A DNA stretch of 64,000 nt from Erysipelotrichaceae bacterium (GCA_031272515.1 JAISTR010000012.1:1-64000), one strand, 5' to 3'; shown: positions 9,624 to 17,902, counted from the first letter of the stretch. Numbers and translations are program-made. The notes: a model not told the origin generated them from the sequence alone.

Positions 9624-10633
9624 ACTTTGGCCTCCTTCGCAAACTTATGGTTGAGCCAGCAACGGCAAAGATGGGTGTCGGAGAAACGGGTCTCGTCCGG
9701 CATCATCTGCTTGCAGACCAGCATCGCATGCTCACAGCGGTCCACAAACGGACAGCCGACCGGTGGATTCAACAGATCCGGCGGACTGCCGGGAATCGGC
9801 ACCAGCGCCTCCTTGGAGGTGGAGTCGGGATTATGCACACAGGCCAATAGGCCAATGGTATAGGGATGCTTGGGTTTGTAGAAAATCTCGCGGTCGGTCC
9901 CCTCCTCGACAATCTTGCCCCCATACATAATCAGAATACGGTCGCACATCGAGGCGACGACACCCAGGTCGTGGGTAATCATGATGACGGAGGAGCCGCG
10001 ATCGGCCTGAATCTTTTGGATCAGTTCCAATACCTGTGCCTGGATGGTCACATCCAGCGCCGTGGTCGGTTCGTCGGCGATGATCAGCTTGGGATTGCAA
10101 GCCAGGGCAATCGCAATGATGATGCGCTGGCGCATACCGCCGGAGAACTGGTGCGGGTATTGATTGAAACGGCTTTGCGGCGAGGGAATCCCCACCAGGT
10201 TCATCAGGTTCAAAGCCCTTTCCTTCGCTTCTTTTTTCGAACACTTGTCATGGATCAGAATCGGTTCCATCAGCTGCTTGCCAATCTTCAAAACCGGATT
10301 CAAAAAGGTCATGGGATCCTGGAAAATCATGGCGATATCGTTGCCGCGCAGCTTCTGCATCTGCTTTTCATAGGTTTTGCGGGCTGCCTTGTCCAGGTGG
10401 GACGGGGAAATATCCTGCTCTTCAAAATAGATCTTGCCGTCATCGACCCGGCCGTTGTCGGCCAAAAGCCCCATCACCGAAAACATCGTAACGCTTTTGC
10501 CGGACCCGGATTCACCGACAATGCCCAGCACTTCCTGCTGTTTCACTTCAAAACTGATGCCGCGGACTGCCTGTACGGTCCCCTGATCGGTGGAGAAATT
10601 GGTAACCAGATTTTCAACTTTCAATATGGACAT
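9620..10633 (-). CDS. oppD: Oligopeptide ABC transporter ATP-binding protein (OppD-like)
   Basis: A 337-residue ABC ATPase with Walker [10 protein letters not shown], signature FSGGMRQRI, Walker [13 protein letters not shown] and switch motif THDLGVV. The C-terminal cysteine region reads [15 protein letters not shown] start it at the ATG 10631-10633: the GTG nine bases upstream is part of the ribosome site AGGTGG and not a good start. The oppC stop lies just upstream and oppF overlaps its end by four bases. Partner of OppF in powering peptide import. Confidence 0.92.
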   Translation of the reverse strand: MSILKVENLVTNFSTDQGTVQAVRGISFEVKQQEVLGIVGESGSGKSVTMFSVMGLLADNGRVDDGKIYFEEQDISPSHLDKAARKTYEKQMQKLRGNDIAMIFQDPMTFLNPVLKIGKQLMEPILIHDKCSKKEAKERALNLMNLVGIPSPQSRFNQYPHQFSGGMRQRIIIAIALACNPKLIIADEPTTALDVTIQAQVLELIQKIQADRGSSVIMITHDLGVVASMCDRILIMYGGKIVEEGTDREIFYKPKHPYTIGLLACVHNPDSTSKEALVPIPGSPPDLLNPPVGCPFVDRCEHAMLVCKQMMPDETRFSDTHLCRCWLNHKFAKEAKV

Positions 10634-10642
10634 GCCAGCCAC

Positions 10643-11554
10643 CTACTTCTTGTTCGGATCCAGGGAATCCCCCAGACCGTCGCCGATAAAGTTCAGCGAA
10701 AGCATCGTCAGGCAGATACAGGCAATCGGCCAGATGATTTCAATCGGATAGTTCTGATAGAGTTCACGCGCCTCATTGGCCATCGTCCCCCAGGAGGACA
10801 TCGGAATGGAAATGCCGATACCGACCATCGAAAGGAAGGCTTCGGTGAAAATCGCCGAGGGCACCATCATCGTCACGGAAACGATGATCGGACCGATGGA
10901 GTTGACAATCAGGTGCTTGAACAGAATGCGGGTATTGGAGGCTCCCATCACCTGGGCAGCCAGCGAGAATTCCTGCTGCTTGAGTGAGAGTACCTGGGTC
11001 CGTACCAGCCGGGCCATGCCGACCCAGGAGGAGATACAGATGCCTATCAGGATGCTGGTCATATTGGAGCCCAGCACCACCATAATCAAGATCACATACA
11101 GCATTTCCGGCACGGAGTAGAGAATATCAACCACCCGCATCATAAACAGGTCGACGCGTCCGCCGACAAAACCGGAGATGCCGCCGTAGACGATGCCGAT
11201 GCAAAGGTTGATAAATGCGGCAAGAAAGCCGATGGACAGCGATATCCGGGCGCCATAGAAAATCCGCACGAAGATGTCACGGCCGAACTTGTCAGTGCCA
11301 AACCAGTGGGCTGCCGAAGGCAGTGCATGGCGGTTGGCAATGTCCTGGCCCTCATAGGTATAGCGGGAAAGGATCGGTACGAAAATCGCCCCCAGAATCA
11401 TGATGGTGATAAAAACCAGACCGGCCAGGGCCAGCTTGTTGCGGCGGAAGCGAATCCAGGCATCCTGCAGGTAGGTGCGACTTTGGACCGCAATAAATTC
11501 AGAATTCTTTTCATTGTCTTCCAGTTTCCGGAAGAGGTCTTTGCTAAGTTCCAT
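10643..11554 (-). CDS. oppC: Oligopeptide ABC transporter permease (OppC-like)
   Basis: A 303-residue inner membrane permease. It has an N-terminal cytosolic segment, a first membrane helix (LALAGLVFITIMILGAIFV), a long loop, then five further helices, and the BPD-transport EAA-type loop (SLAAQVMGASNTRILFKHLI), which docks on the ATPase. The C-terminus has the typical GDGLGDSLDPN of OppC/DppC. The ATG at 11554 is taken because AGGAGGTGA lies 6 bases upstream; the GTG inside that ribosome site would add three residues. Sits between oppB and oppD. Confidence 0.92.
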   Translation of the reverse strand: MELSKDLFRKLEDNEKNSEFIAVQSRTYLQDAWIRFRRNKLALAGLVFITIMILGAIFVPILSRYTYEGQDIANRHALPSAAHWFGTDKFGRDIFVRIFYGARISLSIGFLAAFINLCIGIVYGGISGFVGGRVDLFMMRVVDILYSVPEMLYVILIMVVLGSNMTSILIGICISSWVGMARLVRTQVLSLKQQEFSLAAQVMGASNTRILFKHLIVNSIGPIIVSVTMMVPSAIFTEAFLSMVGIGISIPMSSWGTMANEARELYQNYPIEIIWPIACICLTMLSLNFIGDGLGDSLDPNKK

Positions 11555-11566
11555 GGGTCTCACCTC

Positions 11567-12487
11567 CTATTTCTTGAATTTCACCCTGGGGTCGACAAAG
11601 GCGACCACCAGGTCGGATATTAAGGTAGCGCTGATGATCAGGATGCCCAAAAAGATGGTCAAACCCATAATCATGCTGTAATCGCGGTTGCCGATGGCGG
11701 AGACCATCTTCGAGCCAATCCCGGGGATCGTAAACAGGTTTTCAATGACGAAGGAACCGGTCATCAAAAAGGCAATCATCGGTCCGGCATAGGTCACTAC
11801 CGGCAAAAGGGCATTCTTCAAGCCGTGCTTGACCACCGTCGATACCCAGGAGAGGCCCTTGGAGCGGGCCAGGGTGATGTAGTCCTTCTTGAGGACTTCA
11901 ATCATCGAGCTTCTGGTCAGACGCGAGGTATAGGAGATTGGATAAAAGGACAGGGCCAATACCGGCAAAACATAGTGTAATGGGGTCTTTAAACCGATCA
12001 GCGGGAAAATCTTGAACTTGACGCCAAACACAATCATCAGCATCAAAGCCAAAAGGAAGCTGGGTACGCTGACCCCCAGCGTTGCCAGTACCATGACCAG
12101 GTTGTTGATCCACTTCTTTTTGGAAAGCGCGGCGACAATGCCCAGGGTAATCCCCACCGTCAAGGCAAAGGCGCCGGCCATTAGGCCCAGCCGGATGGTC
12201 ACCGGGGCGGCTTCCAAAAGCACGTCCTTGACATAGAAGCCCTTGCGGGAATACATCTCCCCGAAATCCAGCTTCACGACATTTTTGAGATAGATAATAT
12301 ATTGTTCAAAGACCGGCTTGTCCAGCCCGTACTTTTCGTTCATGGCAGCCAGGATCGCCGGATCCTTGAAACGCTCGGAAGTAAAGGGGTTGCCGGGAAT
12401 CGACTTCATCAAGAAGAAAGTCACTGTCGTAAGAATAAACAGTGTCAATACCCCGATTAAAACCCGTTTGATAATATATCGAATCAT
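11567..12487 (-). CDS. oppB: Oligopeptide ABC transporter permease (OppB-like)
   Basis: A 306-residue permease with the OppB/DppB N-terminus (IRYIIKRVLIGVLTLF, first helix), the conserved IPGNPF after it, and five more helices. The EAA-type loop is seen as DYITLARSKGLSWVSTVVKHG. The C-terminus ends DPRVKFKK as in the family. The ATG at 12487 lies inside the five-base gap after the upstream peptidase stop (12492) and is preceded by a purine-rich stretch; a TTG 27 bases upstream is less likely. Pairs with OppC in the membrane. Confidence 0.91.
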   Translation of the reverse strand: MIRYIIKRVLIGVLTLFILTTVTFFLMKSIPGNPFTSERFKDPAILAAMNEKYGLDKPVFEQYIIYLKNVVKLDFGEMYSRKGFYVKDVLLEAAPVTIRLGLMAGAFALTVGITLGIVAALSKKKWINNLVMVLATLGVSVPSFLLALMLMIVFGVKFKIFPLIGLKTPLHYVLPVLALSFYPISYTSRLTRSSMIEVLKKDYITLARSKGLSWVSTVVKHGLKNALLPVVTYAGPMIAFLMTGSFVIENLFTIPGIGSKMVSAIGNRDYSMIMGLTIFLGILIISATLISDLVVAFVDPRVKFKK

Positions 12488-12491
12488 TCCC

Positions 12492-13694
12492 TTACTTCCC
12501 CGCTTTCGGATCAATGATATAGAGCTCTTTTTGCGGCGGGGTCAAAAATTCTGCCCCGTTGGGTGTCACCACCACATCCTCCTCCAGGCCGCAGCGGCCA
12601 TAGGGAGTCATCACCCCGGGCTCCAGGGTGAACACCATGCCTTCCAGTACCGGTACCTCAATCAAATCCGGACGGTCGTAGCGCGGCTTGCGCGGTCCCA
12701 GCAATGGTCCGCCGTCATGCGCTTCCCGGCCCATTTCATGGCCGGTCGCGTGGTTGAAGTCGTCGTAGCCGTTTTCCAGAATATAGGAGCGGCAGACGGT
12801 GTCGGTCTCCAACCCGGTTACCCCCGGTTTCAGGAAGGCCGCTGCCTTAAGAATCGAATCGCGGACGACATTGAAAGCCCGCTTCGCTTCTGCCGGGGCA
12901 TCGGTTTCCCCGTCTTTGAGAATATAGTACATGCGCTGCAAATCGCAGCTGTATTCGTTGATTTTCACCCCGAAGTCGATATTGACCATGTTACCCGCTT
13001 CGATGGCGATGGGCGGCGGCGGCATGTGGCCGCCGGGGGAATCCTTGCCCGAGAAGACACCCGGGTCGCAGGACTTGGACCAGCCGTAGCCGGCCTTGCG
13101 CTTGTCCACTTCGCTTTGGAAGAAATTGAAGACATCCAGGGCAGTCTTGCCCGGACGGATGAAATCCTTGGCCGCATCGAAGATTTCCTCCGCGACCTTT
13201 GCACTGTGGCGGATGCGCTTGAGCTCCCAGTCCGACTTCACCCCGCGTACCGTGGAGGTAATCGGATAGGCGGAAATCACCTCGCCGCTAAAACCGGCAA
13301 TCTTCAAAGCATCCAGAATCACGGTATAAAAACCATAGGTCAAGCCATCACTGCCCGGATCGTTTTCACTGTAGTCCAGGGCGATGTTGGCCGGATTTTT
13401 CCTTTTGATCAATTCCCCCAAGGCGGTCTCGAAGTTGACTTTAAAGCCGATCACTTCATCAAAGATTCCGGCATGAATGTAGCCATTGGCATCAATCGGA
13501 GTGCAGACAGTGTAGTTGGTACCATCGCTACAGAATACCAAGGCAGTGGCACCGATGAACTCGCCATCACTGATGACCGGCAGAATCGGTTCACTGGCAG
13601 TGGCGGATTCGCTTCCGGCCACAATCCACATATCAATGCCTTTTTCCTTCATTACGCGCTTTGCCAGCGCAATTTTCTCCTTGTAGAATGCCAT
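12492..13694 (-). CDS. M24-family metallopeptidase, first gene of the opp operon
   Basis: A 400-residue M24 Xaa-Pro peptidase-like protein. Ligands are all present: aspartates in NIDFGV and SCDLQR, histidines in GHEMGREAHDGG, glutamates in TLEPGVM and GLEEDV. It is closely similar to the product of 5698-6903 across the full length. The start is the ATG at 13692-13694, 7 bases after AAAGGAGAA; a TTG further upstream falls inside the operator. It is promoter-proximal and immediately followed by oppB, so its expression is tied to peptide import. The two paralogs may differ in peptide length or residue preference, which the sequence does not show. Confidence 0.88.
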   Translation of the reverse strand: MAFYKEKIALAKRVMKEKGIDMWIVAGSESATASEPILPVISDGEFIGATALVFCSDGTNYTVCTPIDANGYIHAGIFDEVIGFKVNFETALGELIKRKNPANIALDYSENDPGSDGLTYGFYTVILDALKIAGFSGEVISAYPITSTVRGVKSDWELKRIRHSAKVAEEIFDAAKDFIRPGKTALDVFNFFQSEVDKRKAGYGWSKSCDPGVFSGKDSPGGHMPPPPIAIEAGNMVNIDFGVKINEYSCDLQRMYYILKDGETDAPAEAKRAFNVVRDSILKAAAFLKPGVTGLETDTVCRSYILENGYDDFNHATGHEMGREAHDGGPLLGPRKPRYDRPDLIEVPVLEGMVFTLEPGVMTPYGRCGLEEDVVVTPNGAEFLTPPQKELYIIDPKAGK

Positions 13695-13705
13695 GGGGTT
13701 CTCCT

Positions 13706-13721
13706 TTGAAAATGTTTTCAA
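13706..13721. promoter_or_regulatory. cre-like operator (probable CcpA site) in the opp operon leader
   Basis: A perfect 16-bp palindrome ttgaaaatgttttcaa. Its core TGAAAATGTTTTCA matches the cre consensus TGWAANCGNTNWCA at 13 of 14 positions, the only miss being C to T in the central CG. It lies about 27-42 bases after the predicted transcription start, a road-block position, and just upstream of the ribosome site. A CcpA gene is at 28556-29545 in this window. Binding itself is inference. Confidence 0.65.
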
Positions 13722-13738
13722 CGTAATGAAAAAACAAC

Positions 13739-13755
13739 TGAAAATATAATTTTCA
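13739..13755. promoter_or_regulatory. Palindrome overlapping the opp promoter start region
   Basis: tgaaaatataattttca: 7-bp arms with a 3-base centre, touching the -10 box and spanning the expected transcription start. It shares TGAAAA/TTTTCA half-sites with the cre-like site but has wider spacing, so it may bind a different or second repressor. Confidence 0.5.
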
Positions 13756-13782
13756 TTATAGTGTGCAAACAGAAAAAGTCAA
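13755..13782 (-). promoter_or_regulatory. Sigma-A promoter of the opp-peptidase operon
   Basis: On the minus strand TTGACT (13777-13782), 16 bases, TATAAT (13755-13760). Start of transcription is expected near 13748, giving a leader of about 55 bases before the first gene. Confidence 0.85.
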
Positions 13783-13789
13783 GGATTAA

Positions 13790-13826
13790 GGGTAAATTCA
13801 AGATGAAACTTTTGCGGGTAAATTCA
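13790..13826. repeat. Two direct copies of an 11-base element upstream of the opp promoter
   Basis: gggtaaattca occurs at 13790-13800 and 13816-13826, a 26-base period, placed about 10-45 bases upstream of the -35 box. The position would suit an activator or a second regulator. The rest of the stretch to 13972 is AT-rich and shows no gene I would support. Confidence 0.4.
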
Positions 13827-13970
13827 CATGGTTTTTTTGCCTTGTGTTTTTTTATTTTTGATGAAAATTAATAGTGGATATTTGGTTGATTTTCTGCAAT
13901 CATTTCCGGTCCTGCTTTGTGATGTGAAAATGCTTTGTTCTGCTTTCGCCTGGTTTATGGCTTGAATTAA

Positions 13971-13995
13971 GTAAAAAACCCGGAAAATCCGGGAA
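13971..13995 (-). terminator. Terminator of the ezrA-to-zinc-ribbon gene cluster
   Basis: On the minus strand CCCGGA-TTT-TCCGGG followed by TTTTTT, 47 bases past the stop of the gene at 14042-14482. Confidence 0.85.
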
Positions 13996-14041
13996 TTGAA
14001 AACAGGTTTCAGAAGCTGTAAACACCACCGCAAGGCTGGTT

Positions 14042-14482
14042 TTACTTGGTTTTGTCTTTGTACTGATTGATGGCGAAATAGACCCGGGAATGATCCATCC
14101 GCTGATGCAGGGAAGCGGCTATGGTGGATGCGCGATAGCGCAGCGGCACATCCTGCTTCACACCCTGATAGCCCAGATAGAGATAGTAGAGGCTGGCCAG
14201 AAAACCCAGCAGCACCAAACCAAAAAGCCACCAGAGGCTTCCATATCCCTTGAGCACAATCAACAAAAACAATACCGCAAACAAACCCATGGCGATACTG
14301 ATGCGCAAGCGGATATCGAGAATATAGTATTTCAAGCAATGCGAGCAAATCGGCTCGTGATGCGTCTGCAGATCCTTGAAATCCGCCAGCGACTTGGGCC
14401 TTTTTAAAACCTTTCCCGGTTTTTCGGCACTGTAGTAGTCGTAGAGATTATTGGTCTCTTTATTGCAGTAAATGCATTTCAT
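14042..14482 (-). CDS. Zinc-ribbon membrane protein of unknown function
   Basis: A 146-residue protein. It begins with a probable zinc ribbon, CIYC at residues 3-6 and CSHC near residue 47, and continues with two adjacent membrane helices (ISIAMGLFAVLFLLIVL and WWLFGLVLLGFLASLYYLYLG) and a charged cytosolic C-terminus. No specific family is recognised. The ATG at 14482 has AAAGGA about 11 bases upstream. It is 49 bases downstream of corA and followed by a terminator, so it is probably the last gene of that cluster. A longer frame partly overlapping on the same strand (13824-14348) lacks a ribosome site and is not supported. Confidence 0.75.
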   Translation of the reverse strand: MKCIYCNKETNNLYDYYSAEKPGKVLKRPKSLADFKDLQTHHEPICSHCLKYYILDIRLRISIAMGLFAVLFLLIVLKGYGSLWWLFGLVLLGFLASLYYLYLGYQGVKQDVPLRYRASTIAASLHQRMDHSRVYFAINQYKDKTK

Positions 14483-14531
14483 TCTGTCTTCTTTCCTTTA
14501 CAAGCCAATCTTAGCAGGTTTTTCGGCTTTT

Positions 14532-15566
14532 TCAAATCCACTTCATGCGCTTGAAGATCACCAGCATCAGCACTGCCACCGCAATCATGATGATCCAGAC
14601 CATCGGATAGGACCAAAGCCAGTCCAGCTCCGGCATGTGCTTGAAGTTCATGCCGTAGACCCCGGCAATGAAGGTCAGCGGAATAAAGATTGCCGAGAGA
14701 ATCGTGAGATACTTCATAATCTGGTTGAGTTCATTGGAGACTCGCGCCAGGTTGGCTTCCGCCAAACCGGTTAAAAGCTCCCTGGTATTGTCAATGGTTT
14801 CCAGACACTCGGAGATGTGCTCGCGCAAATCCTGCAGATAAGGACGCAGTTCGCTTTGCGCAAACAGCTGCCCTTCCCGATGAAGCGTCGCGACGCTGTC
14901 GCGCAGCGGGGCTATCGCCCGGCGCATCCGCTGCAGTGTGCTCTTGAGCTCCTGGATCGCCGTACTGAAATTCTTGTCCTGCTCATCGACCCGCTCCTCC
15001 AGCTCATCGCTGGCATCCTCCAGGGTTTCCAGCGACTGGACATATTCATCCACCACCGCATCAATCAGGCTGTAGGCCAGATAGTCCTCGCCGCTGGTGC
15101 GGAAGCGGCTGTTGTCATCCATAATCCGCTTGCGGATGGCATCGAAGGGATCGCCGGGGATTTCCTGGATGGTGATGACCAGATGCTTGGCAATGAGGAT
15201 GGATACATGGTCGACGATCAGTTCCCCCAAGAGCTTGTGCGCCTGGTTTAAGGTCGAAAAGCTCAGCGACTTCAAAGACACAAACAGGTAGTCCGCGAAC
15301 TGCTCGGATTTGGGGCGGGAGTTGGGATTTAAAATATCCTCCCGGGTCAGTTCGTGAATGGAAAACTTCTTGCAAATTCCGTTGATGATTTCCGGGTCCT
15401 TGAGGCCGTCGACATTGATCCATAAAACACCGGACTGCGGTTTCTTCAGTTCTTTGAGGGTAACATCCCGCTGATAGCGGGCGACATTGCGATTGTAGGA
15501 AATCGCGGAGATGCCGGTAAACATGATGGCACTGTCACTGGGGAAAATTTCTTTGTTCTGACTCAT
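14532..15566 (-). CDS. corA: CorA-family magnesium/divalent cation transporter
   Basis: A 344-residue CorA-type channel. A long cytosolic funnel domain is followed by a coiled-coil stalk helix (about residues 180-280) and two C-terminal membrane helices. The signature YGMNF lies after the first helix (FIPLTFIAGVYGMNFKHMPE), and the basic end KRMKWI follows the second. Works as a homopentamer carrying Mg2+ (or Co2+/Ni2+). Start ATG 15566 follows GAGGATGATCAATTT. It lies 31 bases after the preceding lipoprotein gene. Confidence 0.9.
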   Translation of the reverse strand: MSQNKEIFPSDSAIMFTGISAISYNRNVARYQRDVTLKELKKPQSGVLWINVDGLKDPEIINGICKKFSIHELTREDILNPNSRPKSEQFADYLFVSLKSLSFSTLNQAHKLLGELIVDHVSILIAKHLVITIQEIPGDPFDAIRKRIMDDNSRFRTSGEDYLAYSLIDAVVDEYVQSLETLEDASDELEERVDEQDKNFSTAIQELKSTLQRMRRAIAPLRDSVATLHREGQLFAQSELRPYLQDLREHISECLETIDNTRELLTGLAEANLARVSNELNQIMKYLTILSAIFIPLTFIAGVYGMNFKHMPELDWLWSYPMVWIIMIAVAVLMLVIFKRMKWI

Positions 15567-15597
15567 AAATTGATCATCCTCTTGACATCTTAGTCAT

Positions 15598-16089
15598 TTA
15601 TTGCGTGCTGCACTTTAAGGAAGCGCTGATTTCTTCCTGAAACAGCTCTTGAAGCGTTTGTAAGCCGTTCTTCTCCAGATTCAATTCAGCAATCCGGCTG
15701 CCAAAGAGATTACTTGCGACCTCCCCGCCAAAGACACTGGCCTTATAGCCGATATAGATAATGACAAATTCCCCATCCAAGCTCAAATCCAGATCACTAA
15801 ACCCGGCGTAGTCGGTTTCAAAATAGGTGCGCAGGGTTTCCAGTTTTGCCACCTCGTCCTCGCCGATCAGATTGAAATCCACCTGGTGCGCGCGCAGCCG
15901 GTAAAACACATAGCTGATTTTACTGGCGGTGCCGATTGCTCCATACTCATAGGTGTTGCCATAGGCGGTTGTAAGCGAGCAGGACAAAGTCTGCTCCCCG
16001 CTGCTCTCTTTTTTAGAGCAGCCGCACAAGCTAAGCAAACATACAAAACAAATCAGGCAGCGTTTGATTCTCTTTTTCTCAACCAACAA
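15598..16089 (-). CDS. Small lipoprotein, paralog of the upstream lipoprotein
   Basis: About 163 residues if started at the TTG 16087-16089, which has GAGGCGGG at good spacing; no ATG gives a proper signal peptide. The N-terminus then reads as a basic segment, hydrophobic core and lipobox LCGC, a lipoprotein signal. The mature part shares its layout with the product of 16103-16570: SC(S/E) near the start, a tyrosine-rich beta segment, then FSDLDLSLDGEF against FSKLDLSIEGDL, and an acidic helix ending in a cysteine motif. It loosely recalls YehR/DUF1307 lipoproteins, but I cannot confirm that. The TTG lies 13 bases after the stop of its paralog, so translation is probably coupled. Confidence 0.7.
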   Translation of the reverse strand: MLVEKKRIKRCLICFVCLLSLCGCSKKESSGEQTLSCSLTTAYGNTYEYGAIGTASKISYVFYRLRAHQVDFNLIGEDEVAKLETLRTYFETDYAGFSDLDLSLDGEFVIIYIGYKASVFGGEVASNLFGSRIAELNLEKNGLQTLQELFQEEISASLKCSTQ

Positions 16090-16102
16090 CTTGTTTCCCG
16101 CC

Positions 16103-16570
16103 TCACTTGATACTGCAGCTGATATCCAAGAGCTGCTTTGCCCCAATCGTCTCCATCGCTTCCTGCATCGCCGTCAAGCCGGTGTGCTCCAAGCCCAGAT
16201 CCATAATCTCCTGCGAATACAGGGCAACCATCAGCTGCTCATCAAATTCGCTTTTCTCGAAAATCATCCCCACCGTCAGCAAATCACCTTCTATTGACAA
16301 ATCCAACTTGCTGAAACCTGGATAGTTTTCATCGAAATACTCCCGCACCATAACCAGCATTTCCGCCTCATTGTCATCGGTAATTTCGAAATCCGCCTTG
16401 GGCCCGGTCATGATAAAGGACGAGCTGGTGATGCCGGATTCATCTCCGTCATAGGTGTAAACATAATGCACCCCACTGGTATCATACTCACAGGACAGCT
16501 GCTGACTTTTCTTTGATTGGCAGCCAATAAACAGCGATACAAACAACAACAGACAAAACATCTTCTTCAT
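16103..16570 (-). CDS. Small lipoprotein of unknown function
   Basis: 155 residues with a clear lipoprotein signal (MKKMFCLLLFVSLFIGC, lipidated cysteine at 17). The mature domain begins with a Ser/Lys/Gln linker and contains SCEYDTSG, YTYDGDESG and the block PGFSKLDLSIEGDLL that is shared with the downstream paralog. Two cysteines (SC near 27 and SC near 152) could pair outside the cell. Starts 17 bases after the ffh stop with AGGGGGGACTT upstream. Function unknown; a tandem duplication is the simplest origin of the pair. Confidence 0.8.
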   Translation of the reverse strand: MKKMFCLLLFVSLFIGCQSKKSQQLSCEYDTSGVHYVYTYDGDESGITSSSFIMTGPKADFEITDDNEAEMLVMVREYFDENYPGFSKLDLSIEGDLLTVGMIFEKSEFDEQLMVALYSQEIMDLGLEHTGLTAMQEAMETIGAKQLLDISCSIK

Positions 16571-16587
16571 AGTAAGTCCCCCCTCTT

Positions 16588-17889
16588 TTATCTCAGCATG
16601 CGCGACATTAACCGCAGCTGTTCTTTCGTCTTTTCAAACTGTGCCAAAAGCCGGTTGACTTCCTCCGGCTTTACGCCTGCTCCCGCCGCGATGCGATATT
16701 TGCGCGAGGAGCGGATGAGTTCGGGATGTCGGCGCTCTTCGATGGTCATGGATTGGATGATGGCGCGCTGGCGCTTCATCGCTGTTTCCGCCTGGGCATC
16801 ACTGATCTGGCTGGTCAGCTGATTGATGCCGGGAATCATGCCCAGAATCGATTTGATGGAGCCCATTTTGGAGACCTGCTGCAATTGCACCAGCATATCC
16901 TCCAGGTTGAACTGGCCATTCATCATGCGGGCAGCGGCTTTTTCCGCAGCTTCCATATCCAGCTTCTGCTGCGCCTGCTCCACCAGAGTAACAATATCCC
17001 CCATGCCCAATATCCGGTTGGCCATGCGGTCGGGATAGAACGGTTCGATATCGTCAATCTTTTCCCCCACCCCGACATACTTCACCGGGACCCCGGTCAC
17101 AGCCCTTGCAGACAACACCGCTCCGCCTCTGGCATCCCCGTCCATTTTCGTGACAATCAAACCGCTTAAGCTCAGGGTTTGATGGAATTCTTTCGCTACC
17201 TGCAGGATATCCTGCCCGGTCATTGCGTCCACCGTCAACAAGATCTCGGTCGGTTTGACCAGATCGCGGATTTCTACCAGTTCCCCCATCAGTTCACTGT
17301 CGACATGCAGCCGTCCGGCGGTATCGATCAACAGGGTGTCATAGGCCTGTTCTTTTGCATGACTGAGGGCTTTTTTAACCACCGTGAGGGCATTGACGCC
17401 GCTTTTGTCAGCGAAGACTTCCACGTCTATTTCCTGACCCAGGGTGATTAACTGATCGATGGCAGCCGGCCGTACCACGTCCGCCGCCACCAGCAGAACC
17501 TTGTGATTCTGCGCTTTGATCACCCGCGCGATTTTCGCGGCACTGGTGGTTTTACCGGTTCCCTGCAAACCCACCATCATCATTGCGCTCAAGCCGCTGT
17601 GGTGAAACTGCAGCGGTTCCTGGCTGGTTCCCAGCAGTTCGACCAGCTGGTCATTGACAATCTTGACAATCATCTGCCCCGGATCCACAGACTGCAGGAC
17701 CTTGGTGCCGATGGCTTCATTTTGGATTTTTGTCAGGAAATCCTTGACAACCTGGTAGTTGACGTCCGCTTCCAATAAGGACTTGCGGATTTCCTCCAGG
17801 GCTGCCTCCATATTGCGCTCGGAGAGCTTGCCCTTGCCGATCAGATTGCGGAAGGTCTGATTCAGTTTTTCGCTTAAACTTTCAAACAT
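16588..17889 (-). CDS. ffh: Signal recognition particle protein Ffh
   Basis: A 433-residue SRP54 GTPase that binds signal sequences of nascent membrane proteins and delivers ribosomes to FtsY. Domains in order: helical N domain (residues 1-85), GTPase G domain with GLQGTGKTTSAAKIA near 102, DTAGRL near 187 and TKMDGDARGG near 245, then the methionine-rich M domain with the RNA-binding part SSRKYRIAAGAGVKPEEVNRLL. The ATG at 17889 follows AAAGGAACCACT; a start further upstream would add 18 unrelated residues. It lies 13 bases downstream of thiI, not next to ylxM as in Bacillus. Confidence 0.96.
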   Translation of the reverse strand: MFESLSEKLNQTFRNLIGKGKLSERNMEAALEEIRKSLLEADVNYQVVKDFLTKIQNEAIGTKVLQSVDPGQMIVKIVNDQLVELLGTSQEPLQFHHSGLSAMMMVGLQGTGKTTSAAKIARVIKAQNHKVLLVAADVVRPAAIDQLITLGQEIDVEVFADKSGVNALTVVKKALSHAKEQAYDTLLIDTAGRLHVDSELMGELVEIRDLVKPTEILLTVDAMTGQDILQVAKEFHQTLSLSGLIVTKMDGDARGGAVLSARAVTGVPVKYVGVGEKIDDIEPFYPDRMANRILGMGDIVTLVEQAQQKLDMEAAEKAAARMMNGQFNLEDMLVQLQQVSKMGSIKSILGMIPGINQLTSQISDAQAETAMKRQRAIIQSMTIEERRHPELIRSSRKYRIAAGAGVKPEEVNRLLAQFEKTKEQLRLMSRMLR

Positions 17890-17902
17890 AGTGGTTCCTT
17901 TC

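Noticed and set aside
8952-9863. A 303-residue plus-strand frame opposite oppF and oppD
   Set aside because: Mirror of conserved ABC ATPase codons; crosses two real genes and has no domain.
10631-11563. Upstream GTG starts for oppD and oppC
   Set aside because: In both cases the GTG is part of the ribosome site of the following ATG (AGGTGG and AGGAGGTGA), so the ATG is the better start.
12318-13709. A 463-residue plus-strand frame opposite oppB and the M24 gene
   Set aside because: Covers parts of two real genes and the ribosome site region; no recognisable domain and no ribosome site.
13824-14348. A 174-residue minus-strand frame partly covering the zinc-ribbon gene
   Set aside because: No ribosome site, odd composition, runs over a clear terminator at 13971-13995, and the other frame gives a sensible protein with zinc ligands and membrane helices.
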